Origin: Ceratobasidium sp. AG-K
Lineage: Eukaryota; Basidiomycota; Agaricomycetes; Cantharellales; Ceratobasidiaceae
NCBI GenBank assembly: GCA_037039685.1
Contig: JAWNGF010000001.1
Location: forward strand, 4,898,001-4,962,000
DNA: 64,000 bases
Reading direction: 5' to 3'
The notes beneath the pieces were generated by a model that was not told where the DNA came from, did no database searches, and was given only the letters and a program-made list of their open reading frames with translations. Positions 56,329 to 64,000 of the stretch are shown here, in pieces; position 1 is the stretch's first letter, and each line of letters starts with the position of its first letter. The position numbers and the translations under genes were made by a program.

Positions 56329-59300
56329 ATGAGTATTGAACACGATGGCGGCAAGAAGCGGAAGCACCCCGAGAATGAAGGCGAGCCAACAATGACAGAG
56401 ACTAGGAGTTTTGGAAGGATGATTGTAAAGGAGGGTCGAGATGGTACGTGGGACCAGGCTTCATACTCGAGATAGAGCTAATAACTCTGGTGCAGCTGAG
56501 CTTCGTGCCGTACTTAACCACCAGCTCGAGTTGGAGATTGCACTCCGCAAACGAGTGGCCAAGGTTGTCGAAGCCAGGATTGCATGGGCAGAGAAGTTGA
56601 AGGAGTCGATACTAAGCAGTATGTATATTAAGAATCATTGACACTTCAACTAAAATTTCCCAGATCAGACTGCTCGGACAACCTCTGACCCGGTCAGAGC
56701 CAAACGTCAAGCCATGGACTCGTTCCGTGCCCTCCACGCCCCATTAAATCTCGACCCACACACCACCCACCCCAGGGGCTCATCCATCCTTCAAACCTCC
56801 AACATACCAGACCAAACGCCCACTCAAAATACCACGGCGTCCAGGAAACTCTACCTCGTTCCACCCGCATCCGAGTCGACCCCCTTCCCGCCTCTCGTCC
56901 TCCTCTCCTGCCCATACCCATCCTGTCCCACTCCTCACCCAAGCGGAACCCTCCAAGGGCTACTCAACCACGCTCGAATCGCACACGGACCGTCGTATGC
57001 TTACTCTTCCCAAGACGAATTCCTACGCGCCCCAGGATCGAGCACCCTCCTCGACGCGGTGAAAGATCCAGAATGGTACGCGCGTGTACTGGCCGAGGGT
57101 GTGAGGGTTAAACTCGGGACCGTGCGCGGGCTTAGAGAGCTGTTCGAGGGAGCGTTAGGAGGGGCTGGACTTGGGTTTAGTGCCGAGATGCCTGAGCTTG
57201 CTGGGTTGCTTGGGCGCAAGGTGCGAAAGGGGGAGATTAGGGCTATTGCACAGGATGAAGTCGTTGATGTTGAGAGCATAGAGGAGGGGCCTGTTGAGAG
57301 GAGGAAATATGGTGTATGGGCTCCCAGGAGAAGAAAGAGCCGTCAGGAGCAAGAGGATGAGACTGGAGTTGTTCAGGAGCCGACTCGGGACCCGAGTGTC
57401 GAGCCGCCGAGAGTCCCTGTACCGCAGCAGACGCACAGCTCGAGTCGGTTTCATATCAAGAAACGTGTGGTTATTTCAGATTGGAGTCGATCTTTGCGTC
57501 GAGGTGAGCCAACGTGTAAGACTTTGCGGGCGGTGCTCTGACTTTACCACTTCAGCGGACGTACAGCCAGGTGGACCAACACACCGATGGATGATCCGAC
57601 TTGGTGCACCGTCCTACGTAAGTTCTCGATCCAATAATAACCTCTCACTGACATCTAACGCTGAACTAGTCTGACCATATCACTACATTCCTGGCTTCCG
57701 TCCGCGTTCAATGCGCCTCAGTCCCTCCCTTATTTGATGACACAATTTCCTGCTCATCGCCCCCGTTTGTCGTCTCTCGGCTGTCTAAGGATCCCTTTCT
57801 CGCGCGTATTACACTGGTATTTGCGGATGAGCGTACAAAGGACGTCGTGATCACGCACTGGGTAGACGTAGGTATCATTTCGTCATTCTAGTCGCGCAAC
57901 TCATTGTGCTTGTAGCTTGATCCCCTACGTGGTGGGAACATATCTCTAGGCGCAGAGCAAATATTCGATGTGGAACTGGATAGAAATATGCAGCTTCTTC
58001 CTGAAAATACAAGTATGGATAGTATTCCAAACTCGATATTGTGGTCTGAAGATCGAGGGACGTCCGATAATATTGTCGAGAAGCAAGAGAAAGAGCTCCG
58101 GCCAACGGTTGAGGAAGCAAATGCAGAGCCAACGATCAAGTCTGAGCCTTTAGAAGGTGATGAGCAGCTGGCAAATGTTCTGATGGACACACAAGTGGAG
58201 GAGAAACGGGACGAACCTTGTATGCGTCATTTTCATGTTCGTCCTGTGTTATTGACAAGCAGGGGTTATACAGTGCACGAAAGGCTCATTCCTATTGTGA
58301 GCAAACTTCGTAGGAGACTACCATTGACGCTGGGGGTAAGTCTTATCCTATTGGGCTTGGTCACTTGTGATAACGACCTCGTGTAGACGCTAGAACTGGA
58401 ACCACACCCGAAGTTCCCTATATGCTATTCGACACTCGCTCGCAACTTCTGGAAGCTACCCATGGTCGACGAAAAGCGATTGAGGTATTTTCTCCGCACG
58501 ATATCCATTCCATCACCTAACATTTGTTTCCAGTGGTGCTACGCGCGGGCAGTGTTGGCTATGCTACAGACAGAGTACACAACCTACGATGCTGACTTGG
58601 ATCCCAAACTGGTGGAAGGCCTTGGAGTTTCCCGGTTGTATGCGTATCTAGCAGCGGAAAAGGTCTTTCCAAGACCCGAAGTGCATGTCTCGTGCGTCAA
58701 GCTTGAAGATGTCACCGCTGCGCAAGAAATGGTGGTCCAAACAGAGGCCTCAATAGGCCCGGACCAGTATTGCAGCTCTTGCGGTCTAAACGTCCGAAAG
58801 CACCCTCTAACTACTCGAGCCTTGGATTCTTCAGGCTTCGCTTGCTCGGTCTCAACGTCTTTCCAGAGGCCGATCTGCGACATTGGACTTTGGACGACAC
58901 TGCGCCCGATCCGAGAGCACATTCACCGTGTCAATTTGACTCCGGGAGCGATTACTACCCATGGCGTGCGAGCATCGCTCCGCGGTGCGTCTCAACTGGT
59001 CGAATGTGTTCATCCTCAAATGACCCTCGCCCTTCATGATCTTACACAATCCTGGGGCCTCAAGACTTTTGGATACTCGGCCAAACGACGAAATCCTGCC
59101 ACCTCTGTGGATCGTTCTGGCATAGTGGAAACCAAGCTGCCACTCGAGCAATTAGGAGTTGATGCCTCATATGTGGATCGCACTTTGGCACCGCATGCAT
59201 TGCTCGCGCTAGTAGCCCAGGTGTTTGTCAAACGACTCACTGATGAGGCGCTGCGCGCAAGAGCAGAGATGCTGCGTGAATTATCCCAAACGGCTGGGCC

Positions 59301-59418
59301 ATCTGTGCTTACTGCAGCACATGTCTCACGAGCGCTGATGGACGGCCGGAATAGTGAAGGTTGGCTGTCACTCTTGTCGGTGGCACGTATCGGGATGCTA
59401 CATACGGACAGCGCATGA
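56329..59418 (+). CDS. YEATS-domain protein with C-terminal histone-fold-like region (YEATS2-like)
   Basis: Exons 56329-56443, 56496-56618, 56664-57503, 57556-57617, 57670-57867, 57916-58335, 58387-59418; about 929 aa. A coiled coil at the N-terminus (HQLELEIALRKRVAKVVEAR) is followed by a possible CxxxxC...H finger at about residue 147 (LLSCPYPSCPTPHPS). The YEATS domain starts at KKRVVISDWSRSL and includes THRWMIRLGAPSY, a DHITTFLASVRVQ strand, PFVVSRLSKDPFLARITLVF and LGAEQIFDVEL. The C-terminal helices (HALLALVAQVFVKRL, VLTAAHVSRAL) look like the histone fold of YEATS2, which pairs with NC2-beta in ATAC. YEATS domains read acylated lysines. Bases 58485-58533 have the look of an intron, but the frame is open through them and closes if they are removed, so I keep them. 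Confidence 0.82.
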
Positions 59419-59878
59419 GCGAGCTGTGTGTCTCAAGCGCGGGAGCCGCTTGTCCGGTCAATGTGTAATTTCGTTCGTGATAAAGGAACATATAATTGAG
59501 ATTTGGCTCCCGTACGTAATGGGGACTCAAGTTTTTTGTGTGTGTGTTGACAATTGTATTTCAGCTTGGCTAATCGACATACCCCGTTTCAGTCAACATC
59601 TGGAGACAAAGAAATGGCTATTCAACACGATGCCGCCGGGATTTATCCTGTGGGGTGACCAATGGCATCCTTTCTTCACTAGGCAGGTCATCTTTCTGGA
59701 ATTTCCACTAATCCCACCACGCGCCCAACAACCTACCCGATTTAGCGTGGAGACTCAGCGCCGAGCGGCCGTTCAGGCGCGGTCGGGCCACCCTCGCAAC
59801 GTACTTAATCCTCTCCTATGCAACCTGCTAGACACCTCTCCATCTTCACCAAGCTTACGTTACAAATTTCCGAGAAGC
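59419..59878. other. Intergenic stretch
   Basis: Between the YEATS gene and the small cysteine-rich gene. A longer frame (59354-59899) covers part of it and shares the first codons of the next gene, but its upstream part has no motif. Confidence 0.45.
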
Positions 59879-60462
59879 ATGTGCCGGCGCATTGTGTGAG
59901 TAAACTCTCACAAACCTTCGGAACTCGACCGACTCATGACTTTTATAGAGAACAATATAAGTTTGAAGCCTGCGGCCACAAGGTATATCCTCTTGAGTTG
60001 CGAATTTTGTAGGCCCTGGCTAATAAGCATTACAGCGCAACAAAGATGGTCCAATCGTTGGAGTCAAAGGTACATATTTGTATGGTTAATGGTTCGTACG
60101 CGACTCACAGGGTTTTACTGTTAGATTGCATGAAGAAGACTTGTACCAGAAGCAGAAGCCATCCTTATTCCTGCAAAGCTAGGTCTTGCAAACAAGTGAG
60201 TCCGTTTCGGCTGCATTTCAGGGGCAGTGGAATTGACCGACTTCAAATTATAATTTAGAATTACGGCCCAGATATTACTCCGTAAGCTTTCGGATGCATT
60301 GATTTATGCATAATTTTACTAACGTGTGATTCCAGTCAACGCCCCGAACCAGGATACTGTAGTGAAAAGTATGTTAAACTATGCTTTCCCTTGGACGCTC
60401 TACTTACAACCGGCGTGTACAGATGTCAATATCACGAAGATCAATCTTGCGTCATTGCCTAA
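59879..60462 (+). CDS. Small cysteine-rich 'CGH' protein, 101 aa
   Basis: Six short exons: 59879-59895 (17 nt), 59949-59982, 60036-60069, 60125-60195, 60259-60281 (23 nt), 60336-60462. All junctions keep the frame. The protein begins MCRRIVEQYKFEACGHKR, then CMKKTCTRSRSHPYSC, KARSCKQ, and later YCSEKYVKLCF and CQYHEDQSC. This Cys/His spacing (MC...Y..CGH...C..H...C) matches a widespread but uncharacterised class of small basidiomycete proteins known to me by pattern. No signal peptide is visible, so it is likely intracellular and metal-binding (inference). Confidence 0.7.
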
Positions 60463-60746
60463 CTCAAACCCTCACTCTTTCGAACAATTACTATACTTTG
60501 CACTATATGCAACCCTACTATCCCTAAATCACTGCTGTTTACTTCTATGCTCTGTATCTATAGTTATACTGTTGCACTGTATATTCTCTAATTGTACAAT
60601 CACCAAGCAGGCTCAAAAACATAGCGGCCAGTCAGTCAAAGTAATTAATTTCATTCAACGACACCAAGAAAGGTCCATACATGCGCATATACCGTACATC
60701 CGTTTCTTAGATATGCCCAAAATATGATCCCTTCCGGTGGGTTATG

Positions 60747-62823
60747 TTACTCCGCAAAAAAGGTAGGATAAACCTGTCCCATTTGATAGAAAAACCACCA
60801 CGAGCGGTAGTCTGAAGTAGCTCCTCCTCCTTTGCCTTTCTTTTTCTTCTTTTTCTTGGGAGGTTCACCCTCGGTGGTTCGGTTCTCCGTCGCCTCCTTG
60901 TTCTCGTCGGCCTTGGAGTCAACGAGCTCGGCTACCTGGATGAAGATTCCAGTGACCGTCATTCCAGCTCCAGCGCGCAGGGCTCAAGGAAGTGCTCGTC
61001 GGACTGAACTAGCAGGGTGATGTTGTCTGTTAGGGGATCGTGTGGGCCCACCCAACCAAACCTTTCCTGGTCGACTTCAGGATTAAGCATATTGGGACTG
61101 TTGACGCACGCGCCAATTGCTGGGGCGTTCTTGGAATAGGGGGATGGTAGCATGGTCAAACGAGCAAGCTTTTGTTGAGCAATATCGGCAAACGAGTTGC
61201 TCTCAGAACCAGGCGCGGGATTGGCGGTCGGTTCGACTATCGAGCCAATGATACGGGAAGACGACTCGACCCGCAATGTAACATAGGTCTCGGGAAGATT
61301 GTTAGGTCCAATGAGGGCCTCGAGTTGTTCGCGGCCCGAGGGACCAAAGTTACCCCAGACAGTGGCGGGGTCTGCAGCCGGTGGGTCCTCGAACCTTGAT
61401 GCATCCCAGGTGGGATTCTCTCCGTCATTTTCGCCTTGCACGTTCCATGCCTGGGCTCCCGATCCAGCCCCCCAGCCATTGGAGGCTCCCCATCCACCGC
61501 CGCCGGTGGACCATTCAGTTTGCTGGCCATTGATGCTAGGAGGCTCAATTATATTGGCGAGCAATTCTTCCTCGGTCGGTTCAAAGATTACTCCGTCTCC
61601 ATGAACGGGATCGGCCGGAGGCATAATGGGTGCCTCTGGACCAACTGGATCGGGCGTTGGTTCCCTTGGGGGAGCGGGAGGCAGATCTCCAGGCAGACGT
61701 CCAAATACCCAACCAGATACGACGTTCTGCCCCCAGATCTCTCCGCATGCTTTGCCCCAAGTGTCTGGAAATAGGCGCGCTACTTTGTTCGCGTGAGGCA
61801 TTTCATCCTTGGCGAGTATCACAATCTTCTTGGCATGGGCCATCCTGATTTTGGCGTTTCCCTCTGCAGGCCCAAATACCGAGTTGGTTTCTAAAAAGTT
61901 GAACCACGCCTCGACAAGGATCGGCGTATCGTGAAGCTTTCCTTCGTTCCTAGCGACATCGAACGGTTAATGTAAAGTAGCCTAGACGACTCGAATTAAA
62001 CGCACCAGTATATCCCTTTATCATAAGCATGAGAAGTCAAGAACAGCTTCATAGCTTGCTCAGGATCGTTGAAGAACGCGTCAAGGGCGCGCTCGCGTTC
62101 TGCGTCAGGGTCAAGCCTAGCAAGGTTCTCCGCTGTGACCTCTTCGACTCCCGACACGGGCAGCTCCTCGTTGTCTGCCATCTCTTCGTCGGCCTCGGCG
62201 TCTGGGACATCGTCGGATCCACCATCGTCAGAGTCCGCCTTGTTTTGTTTATTGGGGTGGCGATTGGGCTCTGCGAGACCAAGAAATATACCGAGCTAGG
62301 CGGGGTGTGTTGGTGAAAAAACGATTATCGCCGAGATCGTACTTACAGCTTGAGCAACTGTCATGACGTGCCCTGGAAAACGACGCTTCTCTAAAAAGTC
62401 CTTCCATGCCTCAATTAGACGATCCATATACCTCTCAGAGCTAGCGAGTGATAAGATTGGAAAGGTATTTTATGATGTTACCGATACTTACTGGTTATAA
62501 CTATAAGCCTGACGAGATCCTGTTGAATCTTCAAGCTCTTCCCACCAGGCAAGGGGAACTTCAATAATCTCGCCATTGGGTCCTTTCTTTTTTCTACGTC
62601 GCTTCTTTTTTTCACCATCGTGACGTACGAGCAATTCGATAGTAGGTATACCCATCTGGTCGACACTTGGGTTTTCTTCATCATAATCTGGATTCAATCC
62701 CGTGGCTACGAACTGCGAGAATGGAATTATCGTGACCCCATCGGGTTTGGCAGGGAACGGAGGCCATTTGTAGAATGGGACGTCTGCTGGCCAATCGTCT
62801 GGGATCGCAGCGGCTGCAGCCAT
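60747..62823 (-). CDS. Conserved basidiomycete-type protein of unknown function
   Basis: Four exons: 62823-62492, 62431-62347, 62295-62006, 61949-60747; about 636 aa. N-terminal globular part with a Lys/Arg patch (KKKRRRKKKG), then YMDRLIEAWKDFLEKRRFPG, an acidic linker, and two helical blocks (LDAFFNDPEQAMKLFLTSHA and LHDTPILVEAWFNFLETNSV). A Pro/Gly/Trp-rich middle follows, then a beta-rich segment (LPETYVTLRVESSSR). The end has a poly-Lys run (about 60828-60850) and DYRSWWFFYQM. A missing base near 60983 separates HFLE from ALRAGAGMTV. I recall similar proteins in mushroom-forming fungi but no assigned role. Confidence 0.72.
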
Positions 62824-63236
62824 GAGTTATGTGGCTAGGATGGTGGTGGGGGGATGAAAGAGAATACCGTGGCTACGCGGCCTCTTATTCTGGGCAGGCT
62901 GATGATGTAATAATCAGAAGTGAGGCTTCCATGCGGTTGGCCGTCCAGCGAGTTGATCTTAATCGTTCACACCAGTCTATATCTCGCGAGCGCGCAAAAG
63001 CATATCTTGCAAGAGAAATGTAGCGCACATAACCAACTATATCAACGGTGTACTATTTGCAGGATGTAATATGCGTCAGAACCTAAAGGGGATGTCATGA
63101 AAACTAGGATGAAAATACGAAGGGAGAAGAACTATAGCCAGAAAGCAAACACAACATAAAGGATCCACGTATGCTACCAGAGCCAATAGTTTTGTAGGTA
63201 ATCCACAAGAAATTAATGTCGTAAAGAACTCATTAT
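62824..63236. other. Intergenic stretch
   Basis: Upstream of the unknown gene and downstream of the kinase, both on the minus strand. AT-rich near 63100-63240. No gene seen. Confidence 0.5.
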
Positions 63237-64000
63237 TTATTGCTATGAAAGAATTGATTAGGAAATGTCGAGCACACGGTTGATTCAACTTACCGCATAT
63301 CCGTTGGACGCAGGAGCAAGTGTTCGCGAGGTGTATGCAGAGCCCGAGGCGGGAACACGGTATCGATGAGCCGGAGTAGTACCCAGGTTGGTATTATGAG
63401 ACGACGAGGTGGGTGTTTGAGGCACCGAGGTATTGGCAGCTGGGGCGCGTGCGATGCGAGAGCTCAATGGGGTGGGGGCACCAATCTGCGACTTTTGAGG
63501 AGTAGCGAGAGGCTTCGTACGCGAGGTGATCCCAGAGGTGGACGAGCTAGGGGTGAAGAGATGGCGGGAGCTAGTAGCAGGGGCGGGGCTGGTAATCTTG
63601 GGGCGACGGCCAGAGGTAATGAAAGGATGACGAAGGGCAGGTTGAGGCTTCAGTCGGCGCTCGGGGTCCCAGATCAAACACTTGGCAATGACTTTGAAGA
63701 GAGTCAGTACTAATCGAAGGCGGAATACGCTGGGACTTACAGTCGACAAACAGCTCATCGTCACAGCGGAGAACTTGGGCCAAGGTCTTCGAGCCAGGAC
63801 GACGGCGACGGCCCTTTGAGTTGACAACAGGGCGAGGCTGACCGTTGGTTTCTGCAGCAAGTTAGCGCGAGATCCCGATACCTGGTTACGAACATACCAA
63901 AGAATAATCGCTTCCTGGAGCTGCGGTTGATCAAGTCCTTGTCGGGTACACCAAGTACCTCCATGATGCACGCAAGCTGCTCCTGCTCATTCTCGCCGGG
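63237..64000 (-). CDS. DYRK/Pom1-type protein kinase, C-terminal part (runs off right edge)
   Basis: The 5' part lies beyond 64000. Visible exons: 64000-63898, 63851-63741, 63691-63294, and a proposed last exon 63242-63237 adding Gln and stop; without that splice the frame ends at TGA 63285. Motifs of the kinase C-lobe are clear: [20 protein letters not shown], the DYRK-typical [35 protein letters not shown] and RHPF. A Ser/Thr/Pro-rich tail of about 100 residues ends the protein. DYRK kinases autophosphorylate a tyrosine and then phosphorylate Ser/Thr; fission yeast Pom1 controls cell polarity and size. The catalytic loop and activation loop are outside the window. Confidence 0.88.

Noticed and set aside
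58485..58533. Possible 49-nt intron in the YEATS gene (CTAAC branch word and TTTCCAG acceptor present)
   Set aside because: Removing it breaks the frame, while the sequence is open through it. It would require yet another single-base error, so it is left as coding with doubt.
1..64000. CRISPR arrays, insertion sequences, transposase genes, rRNA
   Set aside because: None found; gene structure is plainly eukaryotic and no transposase or reverse-transcriptase motif was recognised in any frame.

Overview
The window is nuclear DNA of a filamentous basidiomycete, most likely an Agaricomycete. A Rhizoctonia/Ceratobasidium-type genome is my best guess, from recalled protein style only. Genes are split by many short introns (mostly 45-60 nt, GT-AG, a few GC-AG). 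They lie 50-800 bp apart on both strands with no operons, and the proteins are typical fungal housekeeping or regulatory families. No rRNA, tRNA, CRISPR or plasmid or phage feature could be supported.

Layout. 1-5 kb: a Stealth-family xylosylphosphotransferase-like gene and a tyrosine phosphatase. 5.8-10.3 kb: the GID4/Vid24 degron receptor and chaperonin subunit CCT4. 10.4-15.3 kb: an unrecognised protein, 2-isopropylmalate synthase with a duplicated regulatory domain, and the NF-YC/Hap5 CCAAT-binding subunit. 16.2-22.4 kb: cytosolic glutamyl-tRNA synthetase and a C2H2 transcription factor. 22.8-29.9 kb: a KRE6/SKN1 beta-1,6-glucan synthesis protein, a small protein of an unnamed two-member family (copy A), a cytochrome-b5 reductase and a single-pass membrane protein. 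30.5-32.3 kb: a long inverted repeat (about 816 bp arms, 158 bp spacer), the only clear repeat structure. 33.1-39.6 kb: a 26-exon PX-PH phospholipase D. 41.2-46 kb: branched-chain keto-acid dehydrogenase E1 alpha, an endonuclease/exonuclease/phosphatase-fold protein and family copy B. 46-56 kb: a GRASP Golgi protein with a histidine-rich tail, small and regulatory unknowns, a long PH-domain protein and mitochondrial malate dehydrogenase. 56-64 kb: a YEATS plus histone-fold-like protein, a tiny cysteine-rich protein, a conserved unknown and the 3' end of a DYRK/Pom1-type kinase that runs off the right edge.

The genes do not form one pathway. Loose groupings are amino-acid and central carbon metabolism (Leu synthase, BCKDH E1 alpha, malate dehydrogenase), secretion and cell wall (Stealth enzyme, KRE6-like, GRASP, PLD) and transcription (NF-YC, C2H2 factor, YEATS protein).

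Quality caveat: seven otherwise good genes need a total of eight single-base corrections to keep frame. All but one are missing bases. This looks like assembly indels rather than eight real mutations. CDS models below were spliced by hand; total coding lengths came out divisible by three once those shifts were allowed for.
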